From Paracoccaceae bacterium (GTDB lineage: Bacteria; Pseudomonadota; Alphaproteobacteria; Rhodobacterales; Rhodobacteraceae): a DNA stretch of 29,772 nucleotides. Below the pieces are notes generated by a model. The model made no database searches. It was not told the origin of the DNA and saw only the letters and a list, made by a program, of their open reading frames with translations. A program made the position numbers and the translations under genes. Where the stretch lies: the NCBI GenBank assembly GCA_007128865.1, contig SKWP01000488.1:1-29772 (forward strand), given 5' to 3'. Each line of letters begins with the position of its first letter. Within the stretch, counting starts at the first letter, position 1. This document shows, one piece after another, positions 9,145 to 16,901 of this stretch.

Positions 9145-10002
9145 ATGCTTGCCAGTCCCGAGATCAGAAGCCTGCTGCGCCGGACACGGCGCAACCCGCT
9201 TGCCGTGGTCGGGCTGGCAATGGTGGGCTTCGTGCTCGTGTTTTCGCTGCTGCTGCCGCTGGTGCTGCCCTTCGATCCGAACCAGATGAATGTGCGCAAT
9301 GCCTTGCAGCCACCCGGGCCGGTTCATCTGCTGGGTACCGACCAGTTCGGCCGCGACCTGCTGGCGCGGCTTGCCCATGGCGGGATCATCTCGCTCCAGG
9401 TCGGTTTTGCGGTCACCCTGTTGTCCGTGCTGGTCGGTGTCGGGCTGGGGGCGCTGTCGGGCTTTGCCGGCGGTGCCACCGACGCCGCCATCATGCGGGT
9501 GATGGATGCGCTCATGGCCTTTCCGGGGCTGCTTCTGGCCATCGCGCTGGTGGCGGTCTTCGGCGGCACGATGACGGCGATCGTCGTTGCGCTGACCATC
9601 GTCGGCGTGCCCCGCTTTGCCCGCGTTGTCCGGGCCACGGTGATGCAGCGCAAGGAATCCGATTACGTGACCGCCGCGGTCGCGCTGGGCAAACGGCCGT
9701 GGAAAGTGCTGTTTCAGGACATCCTGCCCAACTGTTCGGGTCCGATCATCGTGCAGGCGACGCTCAAGTTCCCCGGTGCGATCCTGGGCGAGGCCGGGCT
9801 CAGCTTTCTGGGTCTCGGTCTGCCACCGCCGGCGCCATCCTGGGGGCGCATGCTTCAGGAATCCCGTGCCTTCATGGAAGTCGCGCCCAATGCGGCGATC
9901 CTTTCCGGGCTGGCCATCTTCATAACCGTGCTTGGCTTCAACCTGCTCGGAGACGGCCTTCGCGATGTGCTTGACCCGCGATCGCCGCGAAGCCGCAGCT
10001 AG
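9145..10002 (+). CDS. Oligopeptide-type ABC transporter permease (DppC-like), module 1
   Basis: A 285-residue inner-membrane permease. The N-terminal OppC-type segment has a short cytoplasmic lead (LLRRTRRNPLAVVGLAMVGF), then the typical periplasmic phrase LLGTDQFGRDLLARLAHGG. The EAA loop is SDYVTAAVALGKRPWKVLFQ followed by DILPNCSGP. It ends with the family phrase FNLLGDGLRDVLDPR. Together with the DppB-like protein it forms the translocation channel. It follows the hairpin at 9073-9094, which could lower its expression relative to the binding protein. The ribosome site is weak (GGGTG region upstream). Confidence 0.92.
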   Translation: MLASPEIRSLLRRTRRNPLAVVGLAMVGFVLVFSLLLPLVLPFDPNQMNVRNALQPPGPVHLLGTDQFGRDLLARLAHGGIISLQVGFAVTLLSVLVGVGLGALSGFAGGATDAAIMRVMDALMAFPGLLLAIALVAVFGGTMTAIVVALTIVGVPRFARVVRATVMQRKESDYVTAAVALGKRPWKVLFQDILPNCSGPIIVQATLKFPGAILGEAGLSFLGLGLPPPAPSWGRMLQESRAFMEVAPNAAILSGLAIFITVLGFNLLGDGLRDVLDPRSPRSRS

Positions 10003-10047
10003 GCGCAGGTGGCCGGACTGCCCACGACACCAGATCAGGTAGAATTC

Positions 10048-11604
10048 ATGAGCATTGCTGGCCAAGGTTTCACACGCCCCGCGCAGGGCATGGTCTGCGC
10101 AGGGACGCCCCATGCCGCGCAGGCGGGGGCTGCCATCCTGCGGGCGGGCGGCAATGCCGCCGACGCCGCGGTTGCCACGGCGCTGGCGCTGGCGGTCAGC
10201 GACCCGGCGAACTGCAGTTTCTTCGGGCGCTGCCAGATGCTGTGGCGCGACGTCGAGGGGCGCACCACCGCCGTCGACGGCGCCACCGCCGTACCGCGTG
10301 CGGCAACGACACCAGGGGCCGCTGGATATGCCGGTGCGGGCATTCCCGGCCTGCCGCAGGCGCTGGCAAGGCTGCATGCGCTGCATGGTGTGCTGCCGCT
10401 TCCGGTGGTCGCCGACCCCGCAATCCGGCTGGCCGAGGACGGCTTTGCGCCGACTGCACAGCTCGGCCGCGTCTGGGCCGCCCAGCTCCCCGCACTGGCA
10501 CTGGACCCTGCCGCGGCCATCTATGCCGGCGACGGGCGGCAGGTGCCGTCGCCCTTTCGCCATCCGCGGCTTGCCGCGCTGTTGCGCGACTTTGCCAGTC
10601 TGGGCGCAAGGGCGCTGACCGATCCGCAACGCGCAGCGGCGCTGGCGGATGGAGTCAGGGGCTGCGGCGGCCATTGGCAGGCCGCGGACATCATCGCCAA
10701 CGCCGCGCGTTCGGGCGAGGTGCTGACCGTCCGGTTTCGCGATTGCGAGGTCACCACGATCGGGCGGCAGGGATGGGGCCACAGCCTTGTGCAGATGCTT
10801 GCCATTCTCGATCTGCTGCCGCGTTTCGGCCGGACCATGAGCGCCAGAGAGGCCCGGCTGCTGGTTCTGGTGATCCGGCACGTTCTGGGTGACCGGCCGC
10901 AGCAGCTCGGCACGCTGGAGCCGCGCGCCGATGGCATCGCGCTTGCGCGTCTGGCTTCGGCTGCCCATGCACGGCGGCGGGTGGAGGAGATCCGCGCCGA
11001 ACTCGACGCCCTGCCCGAACCCATACCTCTGGACGCCGAGACCCTGAAGGCGCCGGCCGTGACTTCCGATCAGGACACGACCCATGCATCGGTGCTCGAC
11101 AAGGACGGGAATTGCGTGACCTTCACCTGCTCGATCGGTCCGCATTTCGGCCAGCGGGTTGCCGATCCGCTGCATGGCGTGTTGCTGGCGCGCAGTTACC
11201 AGATCGAACGGCAGCCAACACCCGGTGCCCGCGACGTGACCGAAATGTGCCCGGCCATCGTTACCCGTGATGGCCAGCTGGTTGCCGCGCTCGGCGCAGC
11301 GGGAAGCGAACGGATACCGGGCGCGGTGATGCAGGTCATCGTGAACCTGATCGACCGCGGATTGTCGCTGGATGAGGCAGTACGCTTTCCCAGGGTCACC
11401 ATCCGGGGCAGGATACCGCGGGTGCATGCCCATGCCGGCCCGATGGTAATCGGCAGCCTTGCCGCATGGGGTACCCGCCCCGAACTGGCCGGGGAAGGCC
11501 ATGTCAATCACCTCGGGGTCGTGCATGCCGTCGGGATGACACCGGCAGGCACGGCCGTCGGCAGCGCCGATCCGGCATGGGACGGGGCCGCCGTTGCGGG
11601 ATGA
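10048..11604 (+). CDS. Gamma-glutamyltranspeptidase-fold Ntn hydrolase (GGT-like; possibly HpxW-type amidohydrolase)
   Basis: A 518-residue homologue of gamma-glutamyltransferases, which self-cleave before a Thr that becomes the nucleophile. The opening RPAQGMVCAGTPHAAQAGAA and ILRAGGNAADAAVATALAL are typical. The cleavage site is D343-T344-T345-H346 within SDQDTTHASVLDKDGN, so Thr344 is the predicted nucleophile. The residues that bind the gamma-glutamyl alpha-amino/carboxyl group in classical GGT are not conserved: the usual PLSSMSPTI is VTEMCPAIV, the MDDF region is absent, and PGGSRI is AAGSERI. No signal peptide is evident, so it is probably cytoplasmic. The start at 10048 is preferred over GTG 10009, which adds 13 unlike residues. 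K. pneumoniae HpxW, an oxamate amidohydrolase, is a GGT-fold protein of similar size, and AtzE/HpxZ relatives lie nearby. It probably hydrolyses an amide brought in by the adjacent transporter. Confidence 0.85.
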   Translation: MSIAGQGFTRPAQGMVCAGTPHAAQAGAAILRAGGNAADAAVATALALAVSDPANCSFFGRCQMLWRDVEGRTTAVDGATAVPRAATTPGAAGYAGAGIPGLPQALARLHALHGVLPLPVVADPAIRLAEDGFAPTAQLGRVWAAQLPALALDPAAAIYAGDGRQVPSPFRHPRLAALLRDFASLGARALTDPQRAAALADGVRGCGGHWQAADIIANAARSGEVLTVRFRDCEVTTIGRQGWGHSLVQMLAILDLLPRFGRTMSAREARLLVLVIRHVLGDRPQQLGTLEPRADGIALARLASAAHARRRVEEIRAELDALPEPIPLDAETLKAPAVTSDQDTTHASVLDKDGNCVTFTCSIGPHFGQRVADPLHGVLLARSYQIERQPTPGARDVTEMCPAIVTRDGQLVAALGAAGSERIPGAVMQVIVNLIDRGLSLDEAVRFPRVTIRGRIPRVHAHAGPMVIGSLAAWGTRPELAGEGHVNHLGVVHAVGMTPAGTAVGSADPAWDGAAVAG

Positions 11605-11722
11605 TGCCGGCAAGCGGCGGGCAGCGGCCTGCGTGCCGCGGCGAGTTCGCTTTGGCGTTCCAATCGGGGGGTAACTCTGGCTAGTGTGGTCTGCCAGGAT
11701 CGCAGCACCCGGGAGAGCACGC

Positions 11723-12307
11723 GTGAATGACAGCAGGATGATCGTCGGAATAACCGGTGCGTCGGGTGCCGTTTACGGTTTGCGCTGCCTCAAGGCGTTG
11801 CGCACTGCCGGGGTCGAGACCCATCTGATCGTCAGCCGCGCGGGCGAAATGACCCTGCGCCTGGAGTGCGGGATGGGCCTGCGCGACCTGGAAGCGCATT
11901 GTGATCACCTCCACCCGGTCGGCAATGTCGGTGCCAGCATCGCAAGCGGATCGTTCCGGACCCGCGGGATGATCATTGCGCCCTGTTCCATCCGCACGCT
12001 TTCCGAAATCGCCAGCGGCGTGACCACAAGTCTGATGACCCGCGCCGCGGATGTCGTATTGAAGGAGCGTCGGCGCCTTGTGCTGATGGTCCGGGAAAGC
12101 CCGCTGCACGTCGGCCACTTGCGGTCGATGACGACAGTTGCCGAAATGGGCGCGATCATCGCACCGCCGGTTCCGGCCTTCTACACGCAGCCCGGCTCGA
12201 TCGATGATATCGTGGATCACTCGGTGGGCAGGGTACTCGACCTTTTCGACATCACCGTACCGATGCGCCGCTGGCAGGGGCTTGGTCCGGCTGATCGGAA
12301 TCGTTGA
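11723..12307 (+). CDS. ubiX: UbiX-type flavin prenyltransferase
   Basis: A 194-residue protein of the UbiX/Pad1 flavoprotein family. UbiX adds a dimethylallyl unit to FMN, giving the prenyl-FMN cofactor of UbiD-type decarboxylases. Signatures seen: the nucleotide-binding GITGASGA at 9-16, ASGSFRTRGMIIAPCSIRTL followed by SEIASG, RAADVVLKERRRLVL followed by RESPL (usually RETPL), and GAIIAPPVPAFY followed by SIDDIVDHSVGRVLD. The GTG at 11723, with GGGAGAG at 11711-11717 upstream, gives the normal family length; the longer frame from 11684 does not. No UbiD-type decarboxylase is in the window, so it either serves one elsewhere or belongs to the same pathway as the surrounding hydrolase and dehydrogenase genes. 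Confidence 0.88.
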   Translation: MNDSRMIVGITGASGAVYGLRCLKALRTAGVETHLIVSRAGEMTLRLECGMGLRDLEAHCDHLHPVGNVGASIASGSFRTRGMIIAPCSIRTLSEIASGVTTSLMTRAADVVLKERRRLVLMVRESPLHVGHLRSMTTVAEMGAIIAPPVPAFYTQPGSIDDIVDHSVGRVLDLFDITVPMRRWQGLGPADRNR

Positions 12308-12331
12308 TCTGCCCCGACAGGGAGGCCGGCA

Positions 12332-13078
12332 ATGACAGAAAGAAGATCGATCATCGTGACCGGAGCCGGCAGCGGCATCGGAAAGGCCACGGCAGAAACC
12401 TTTCTTGCCGCCGGCTGGAATGTAGGGCTGATCGGGCGTCGGGCAGACAGGCTGCACCCGATCGCCGAGCCCCATGGCGCCGCTGCGTTGGCATTGCCCT
12501 GTGATGTCACCGACGAGGCTGCCGTCGATGATGCCTTCGACCGGGCCACGGCCCGCTGGGGTCGCATCGACGTCCTGTTCAACAATGCCGGGCGCAATCT
12601 GGCCCCTGCGACGCCCGACATGGTTTCGCCTGCGGACTTCCGGGCGATGATCGACGTCAATGTGACCGGGCTGTTCCTGTGCGCCCGCGCGGCGTTTGCC
12701 CGGATGCGTTCGCAGTCGCCGCAGGGTGGCAGGATCATCAATAACGGTTCCATTTCGGCCCATGTTCCGCGCCCGGGGACGATTGCCTATACCGCCGCGA
12801 AACATGCCGTTACCGGCATCACCCGTTCGCTTTCGCTTGACGGTCGCCGCTTCGGGATCGCCTGCGGTCAGATCGACATCGGCAACGCTGCAACCCAGAT
12901 GACCGCGCGCATGGCAAGCGGTGTGATGCAGGCGGATGGTTCGGTCCGGCAGGAACCGCTCATGGATGTCTTGGCCGTCGCCGAAACGGTCATGCACATG
13001 GCCACGCTTCCAGAGGGTGCCAATGTCCAGTTCATCACGGTGATGGCGACCGAAATGCCATTCATCGGTCGCGGTTGA
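12332..13078 (+). CDS. SDR family NAD(P)-dependent oxidoreductase, last gene of the rightward operon
   Basis: A 248-residue classical short-chain dehydrogenase. The cofactor-binding TGAGSGIG is at 10-17, DV at 58-59, NNAG at 84-87, and the catalytic triad is Ser140-Tyr153-Lys157 (NGSISAHV, then AYTAAK). An Arg pair at 36-37 after the second beta strand (LIGRRADR) may favour NADP. AGGGAGG at 12319-12325, six bases from the ATG, confirms the start. It follows the UbiX gene by 24 bases and closes the plus-strand operon that begins at 4521; the next gene is convergent. Its alcohol or ketone substrate is unknown. Confidence 0.9.
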   Translation: MTERRSIIVTGAGSGIGKATAETFLAAGWNVGLIGRRADRLHPIAEPHGAAALALPCDVTDEAAVDDAFDRATARWGRIDVLFNNAGRNLAPATPDMVSPADFRAMIDVNVTGLFLCARAAFARMRSQSPQGGRIINNGSISAHVPRPGTIAYTAAKHAVTGITRSLSLDGRRFGIACGQIDIGNAATQMTARMASGVMQADGSVRQEPLMDVLAVAETVMHMATLPEGANVQFITVMATEMPFIGRG

Positions 13079-13131
13079 GCGGCCGGCCCTGCACTGTCAC
13101 CGGCTCTGCGTGGTCTCGGCAAGACCCGTGC

Positions 13132-13151
13132 CGCGTTTCAACCGAAACGCG
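13132..13151. terminator. Hairpin between convergent SDR and yjbQ genes
   Basis: CGCGTTTC at 13132-13139 and GAAACGCG at 13144-13151 form a perfect 8-bp stem with a 4-base loop. It lies 3 bases beyond the yjbQ stop and about 53 beyond the SDR stop, between converging genes. There is no T-run on either side, so it is a candidate bidirectional terminator or 3' stabiliser. Confidence 0.45.
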
Positions 13152-13154
13152 CCT

Positions 13155-13571
13155 TCAGCGCAGGGTCAGAACCACTTCACGACGATGGGGCCGGTCGCGG
13201 TGTTCGAACAGGAAGATTCCCTGCCATGTCCCAAGCAGCATGCGCCCGGAAGAAACCGGAACCGTCAGCATCACCGGCAGCACGGCTGCGCGGATATGCG
13301 CGGGCATGTCGTCCGGCCCTTCCGACCGATGGGTGATCCAGCCCATGCCGGGCATATCGGCGTGCGGCGCGAACCTGCGAAAGAAGGTCGCGAGGTCTGC
13401 GCGCACGTCGGGATCGGCGTTTTCCTGAATCAGCAGGCTGGCCGATGTGTGGCGCAGGAACAGGGTCAGCACCGCGTCATCCGCGCCACGGCCGGCAAGC
13501 CATTCGGCGACGGCGCCGGTAATCTCGTGCAGGCCCGGGCCCGTGGTGCGCACCTCAAGCCGGCCGTGCAC
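13155..13571 (-). CDS. yjbQ: YjbQ family protein (UPF0047, secondary thiamine-phosphate synthase)
   Basis: A 138-residue YjbQ/UPF0047 protein. E. coli YjbQ has weak thiamine-phosphate synthase activity in vitro; the true role is unsettled. Diagnostic segments: FLRHTSASLLIQENADPDVR, DLATFFRRFAP, WITHRSEGPDDMPAHIRAAV, VPVSSGRMLLGTWQGIFLFE and HRDRPHRREVVLTLR. The conserved His residues and the GTWQG motif are intact. The start is not clean. A GTG at 13571, four bases after the preceding gene's stop, gives the family's usual length; an in-frame ATG at 13664 would overlap that gene by nearly 90 bases and adds residues unlike the family. It is probably co-transcribed and translationally coupled with the HPF-type gene upstream. 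Confidence 0.88.
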   Translation of the reverse strand: MHGRLEVRTTGPGLHEITGAVAEWLAGRGADDAVLTLFLRHTSASLLIQENADPDVRADLATFFRRFAPHADMPGMGWITHRSEGPDDMPAHIRAAVLPVMLTVPVSSGRMLLGTWQGIFLFEHRDRPHRREVVLTLR

Positions 13572-13575
13572 GGGT

Positions 13576-13890
13576 TCAGCGCCTGTCCAGCTTGCCGAAT
13601 TCGGAATCCAGCCGGTCGCGCAGCTTGCGCGCGCCGCCCCGCAGCGCGGCTTCGACATTGGCATCGTTATGGGTCACGGCGATGGGTTTCATGCCCTCGG
13701 GGCGCGCTTCGATCATGCAGCGGATGTCCTGGGGGCCCGCGCGCGTGGCGCTGGCATTCTGCAGGTGAACCTCGATCCGGGTCAGGCGTTCGAGCAGATG
13801 GGCAACGCCGTGCGAAACGATATCGCGGGCAATCTCCTTGAGCCGTTCGTCGCCATGGATGTTGTGATCGGTGTTGATCTTGATCTGCAT
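13576..13890 (-). CDS. Short HPF/RaiA-family ribosome-associated protein
   Basis: A 104-residue protein resembling the short hibernation-promoting factor/RaiA family, which binds the decoding and tRNA sites of idle 30S subunits. It begins MQIKINTDHNIHGDERL, continues through a beta-alpha-beta fold with RIEVHLQNAS and CMIEARPEGMKPIAVTH, and ends in a basic helix (ALRGGARKLRDRLDSEFGKL). The C-terminal dimerisation domain of long HPF is absent. The ATG at 13890 is supported by AGGAGA a few bases upstream; the longer frame start at 13941 is not. It precedes yjbQ with a 4-base gap. Both look like general-physiology genes and seem unrelated to the surrounding catabolic operons. Confidence 0.75.
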   Translation of the reverse strand: MQIKINTDHNIHGDERLKEIARDIVSHGVAHLLERLTRIEVHLQNASATRAGPQDIRCMIEARPEGMKPIAVTHNDANVEAALRGGARKLRDRLDSEFGKLDRR

Positions 13891-14106
13891 CGGGGTCTCC
13901 TGTGTACGCAGATCAGGACCTATGCGGCCGCGCGTCGGCACGCAAGTGCCTCTGCCTGGCCGATCCCTTTGCGGCGGCGGTACCCGTCCCGGATTGCATC
14001 CGCTGAGGGGTTGCCCGACACAGGCCGCGAGGAATCGCCAGTCACCCCGTCCGGCCCTGAGGCCGCTGACCGGGGCATGGCACCGAAACGCCTGGCCCGC
14101 AGGGCA

Positions 14107-14502
14107 TCAGACCGTTTCTCCGAGCAGGCTGACATGGGCCGAAACGATGCGCCATCCGTCTGCGGTGCGGATCAGGGTCTTGGTCTCGCGGCCGGGGCGG
14201 TCGTGTCCTTCGCGCAGATATTCGGTATTGGCGGTGGCGAAGTCACGCCCGTAGGTCGTGATCACCGTGTTCATGAGCCTGCGCCTGAATGCGCCGGTCG
14301 TCCTGGACCGGCGAAACTCCGAGATCGCCTGCCAGCCATACAGGTTTTCGCCCACACCGTAACGCGTGGTCTCCGGTGCATTCAGGAACAGCTCTTCCAT
14401 AACCGGCACATCGTTGGCTGTCAGCGCGGCCTCGTAGCGGTCAAACACCTGCCGGACTTCGGCGACGACTTCGGGCAGGTTAATGGCATGGCCGAGCGTC
14501 AT
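14107..14502 (-). CDS. hpxZ: HpxZ/AtzH-type protein (DUF3225, NTF2-like fold)
   Basis: A 131-residue protein of the DUF3225 family, named HpxZ in Klebsiella oxalurate catabolism and AtzH beside the Pseudomonas cyanuric acid genes. Visible family features: LPEVVAEVRQVFDRYEAALT, NDVPVMEELFLNAPETTRYG, GENLYGWQAISEFRRSR and a C-terminal ETKTLIRTADGWRIVSAHVS typical of NTF2-like cones. The ATG at 14502 overlaps the amidase stop as ATGA, so the two are translationally coupled. This is the last gene of the leftward operon starting at 18919. An enzymatic role on a small dicarboxylated urea-type compound has been proposed for AtzH-type proteins; for this one the function is inferred only from family and context. 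Confidence 0.85.
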   Translation of the reverse strand: MTLGHAINLPEVVAEVRQVFDRYEAALTANDVPVMEELFLNAPETTRYGVGENLYGWQAISEFRRSRTTGAFRRRLMNTVITTYGRDFATANTEYLREGHDRPGRETKTLIRTADGWRIVSAHVSLLGETV

Positions 14503-15899
14503 TGCGTTACCTCGCAGCAGTCTGGGGAAATCCTGAACCCTGCCGCTTCGAGCCTGCGCGCGGCGGCAAGGACCTCGGCCTCGTGCCATGGCCGGCCGAT
14601 TATCTGGACCCCGACCGGCAGACCCGAAATCCGTCCCCGACGGGCAACGACGGCAATCGGCAGTCCGGCCGGCGTGAGCGGTTGGGTGAACATGCCGATG
14701 GCCAGACGGATCGGCAGCATCACGCCGTCAACGTCCCAATCGACCGTCCCGAGGGGAAAAGCAGGGCATGGCGTGGCCGGCGCGATCAGTATCTGATGTC
14801 CTGCGTGCAGCGCTGCAAGGATTTCGGCCAACCGACGCCGAAGGCGTTGGGCATCGCCCGTCCAGGCCGCAGGAACCAGAGCGCCGGCGCGCAGCCGGTC
14901 GCGGACAAGCGGACCATAGCGATCAGGGCGTGTCCTGAGGGTTGGCAGGTGGCGTTGACCGCCCTCGGCCGTTGTCAACACAAAGGCCGCGGCGCGGGCA
15001 GCCTCGGCGAGCGGCAGATCGACCGTGCCGCGACAGTGCAGCGCCGCGGCGGCCGCGTCCATGGCTTCGGCAACATCCGCGTGAAGCGGGCCAGAGAACC
15101 ATCCACCCAGCCGGGCGCAACGCAACCGATGATCTTCGGCGAGGGGGCAAACCGGTGCCGGCGTGCGCCGGGCCTGCGCCGGGTCGGACGGATCGAGGCC
15201 CAGAAGCGCATCGTAACCCAGAGCCAGATCCTGAACACTGGCGGCAAAGAGCCCGACGTGATCGAGACTGTCGACAAAGGGATAGACGCCTGATCGCGAC
15301 AGCCTGCCATAGGTGGGCTTGAGGCCCGCCACCCCGGAAAGGGCGGCCGGAACCCGCACCGATCCGTTGGTGTCGGTGCCCAGCGCCAGCGGTACGGCCC
15401 CGGCTGCGACCAGCGCCGCCGACCCTGATGATGAGCCGCCGGCCGAAAGCCCGCCCGCCCCGCGCCACGGGCCGCGGGGATTTCGCGTGTCTCCGTCGTG
15501 GGCGTTTTCTCCGCTGAAGCCATAGGCGAATTCGTCCATGTTGGTGGAGGCGACAAGGATCGCGCCGGCAGCTTCCAGCGCTTGAATGGCAAAAGCGTCC
15601 TTGCCGGCCGGGTCGTTGCCGTCGGTTGCGGCACTTCCGGCGCGGGTGACGGCCCCGGCCACGTCGAAAAGGTTCTTCACGGCAAAGGGCACGCCGGCCA
15701 GCGGGCCTGCGGGCAGCCCGGCGGCGCGGCACCGGTCCAGTTCTGCCGCGCGCCGCCGCGCACGTTCGGAATGAACCGCCGTTACCGCGCCCAGAGGTGC
15801 AACCGCATTCAGGTTTTCCAGCGCCATCTCGACGGAGTCTGCCGCCTTGAGACTGCCGTCGGCAAATGCAGCGGCAATTCCAGCCACACTGCGCGTCAT
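14499..15899 (-). CDS. AtzE-family amidohydrolase (amidase signature enzyme; AtzE/HpxY-like)
   Basis: A 466-residue amidase-signature hydrolase. The Ser-cisSer-Lys triad is intact: Lys75 in FAVKNLFDV, cis-Ser156 in GGSSSGS and nucleophile Ser180 in GTDTNGSVRVPA. The phrases AGPLAGVPFAVKNLFDVAGA and STNMDEFAYGFSGENAHDGD mark the AtzE subgroup, whose type member hydrolyses 1-carboxybiuret in s-triazine breakdown together with the small AtzG subunit. Klebsiella HpxY belongs to the same group. The start codon overlaps the stop of the AtzG-like gene (ATGA) and the stop overlaps the start of the HpxZ-like gene, so the three are coupled in the order G-E-H. The exact amide substrate is not readable. 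Confidence 0.92.
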   Translation of the reverse strand: MTRSVAGIAAAFADGSLKAADSVEMALENLNAVAPLGAVTAVHSERARRRAAELDRCRAAGLPAGPLAGVPFAVKNLFDVAGAVTRAGSAATDGNDPAGKDAFAIQALEAAGAILVASTNMDEFAYGFSGENAHDGDTRNPRGPWRGAGGLSAGGSSSGSAALVAAGAVPLALGTDTNGSVRVPAALSGVAGLKPTYGRLSRSGVYPFVDSLDHVGLFAASVQDLALGYDALLGLDPSDPAQARRTPAPVCPLAEDHRLRCARLGGWFSGPLHADVAEAMDAAAAALHCRGTVDLPLAEAARAAAFVLTTAEGGQRHLPTLRTRPDRYGPLVRDRLRAGALVPAAWTGDAQRLRRRLAEILAALHAGHQILIAPATPCPAFPLGTVDWDVDGVMLPIRLAIGMFTQPLTPAGLPIAVVARRGRISGLPVGVQIIGRPWHEAEVLAAARRLEAAGFRISPDCCEVTQ

Positions 15900-16150
15900 G
15901 GGCGGCCTTCGGTCGCGTCGGTGCCGGGTGAATTGGCTTCGACAGGCCGGAAGACAGGCGCCGGCACCGTATCGGACAGCCCCTCGACGGTGGCGACAAG
16001 GGCGGCAAAGCCCGCCGTCCGACCGAGGTTCGCGGCGACTTCGGACAGTTCAGCCTCGTCCAGCGACAGCCCGACCGCGGCGGCCGCACTGCGGGTATAG
16101 GTCAGGGCATCAAACCCGTCCGGCGGTGGCAGAAATGTCCTTGCGGTCAT
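15896..16150 (-). CDS. AtzG-like small subunit (DUF4089, GatC-like; HpxX-like)
   Basis: An 84-residue protein directly upstream of the AtzE-type amidase, overlapping it as ATGA. It has a short helical core, FDALTYTRSAAAAVGLSLDE then AELSEVAANLGRTAGFAALV, like the helical DUF4089/AtzG proteins that wrap around AtzE much as GatC wraps GatA in the tRNA transamidase. The tail (about 65-84) is Pro- and Glu-rich and looks unstructured. The ATG at 16150 is taken; the frame extends upstream into the neighbouring SDR gene only as a shadow. It sits 11 bases after the SDR stop. Short length limits certainty, but position and composition fit well. Confidence 0.8.
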   Translation of the reverse strand: MTARTFLPPPDGFDALTYTRSAAAAVGLSLDEAELSEVAANLGRTAGFAALVATVEGLSDTVPAPVFRPVEANSPGTDATEGRP

Positions 16151-16161
16151 CCTTGCCCCCG

Positions 16162-16899
16162 TCAAAGCAGCATCGATCCGGCGTCGATCGGCACGGTCGC
16201 TCCGGTCAGGGCGCCCAGGCCGGGGGCGGAAAGCGCCAGGCAGAGCCGGGCCACCTCGTCCGGACGAACGAGCCGGCACGCGGCGCCGGCAGTTGCAAGG
16301 CCTTGCCACACCGCCTCGGGGTCGCTGCCTTCGGCTTGTGCGATATCCCGGGCGACGGCACGCAGCATCGGCGTGTCGACATTTCCCGGCGCCACCGCAT
16401 TGACCCGGATGTCATGCGCGGTCAGTTCAGCCGCAACGCTCTGGACCAGTCCGACAAGACCGAATTTCGAAGCACAGTAGGCCGAAGCCCCGGCTTCGCC
16501 GCGCAAGCCCGCCGTTGAGGAAAGAAACACCATGCTGCCGCCGCTGCCGGCCGCAATCATGCACCGGGCGAAGGCAGCCGCGGCGATTGCAGCGCCGTCC
16601 AGGTTCACCGCCATGACCTTGCGCCAGACATCGAAATCGGTGTCGGTTATCGGCATGGTCGCGTTGATGCCGGCCGCATAGACCATGGCGGTCGCTTCGG
16701 CCCTTTCAGCGAAATGGGCCACGGTGTCCGGGTCGGTGACATTGACCGCAGCGGCGAACCCCGGTGCGCCTGCCAGCGCGGCAGCCGCAGTGGCATCATC
16801 CACATCGCCTGCGGCGATTTCCCAGCCCGCCTCGGCAAATTCGCGGACACAGGCCTGCCCGATGCCCCCACCCGCGCCAAGGATTGCCACCCGAGGCAT
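16162..16899 (-). CDS. SDR family oxidoreductase in the E1/AtzE operon
   Basis: A 245-residue short-chain dehydrogenase. The glycine motif is GAGGGIG at 8-14 (the first position is Leu-Gly instead of Thr-Gly), an Asp at 32 (AAGDVDD) ends the second strand and suggests NAD, YAAG at 74-77 replaces NNAG, and the catalytic Ser128, Tyr141 and Lys145 are present, followed by VNAVAPGNVDTPM. The ATG at 16899 is chosen because GGAGG lies 9 bases upstream; an in-frame TTG at 16905 would leave only 3 bases. It begins 2 bases after the E1 beta stop. It probably oxidises or reduces an intermediate of the same pathway; the substrate is unknown. Confidence 0.9.
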   Translation of the reverse strand: MPRVAILGAGGGIGQACVREFAEAGWEIAAGDVDDATAAAALAGAPGFAAAVNVTDPDTVAHFAERAEATAMVYAAGINATMPITDTDFDVWRKVMAVNLDGAAIAAAAFARCMIAAGSGGSMVFLSSTAGLRGEAGASAYCASKFGLVGLVQSVAAELTAHDIRVNAVAPGNVDTPMLRAVARDIAQAEGSDPEAVWQGLATAGAACRLVRPDEVARLCLALSAPGLGALTGATVPIDAGSMLL

Positions 16900-16901
16900 T
16901 G

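Noticed and set aside
9007..11613. Long minus-strand frame of about 868 codons opposite the permease and GGT-like genes
   Set aside because: The plus strand carries clear family motifs throughout, whereas the minus translation is low-complexity and His/Gln/Arg-rich.
13920..14135. Small minus-strand frame between the HPF-type and HpxZ-type genes
   Set aside because: Arg- and Ala-rich translation without family features. The 216-base gap probably holds only the hibernation-factor promoter and the end of the HpxZ operon.
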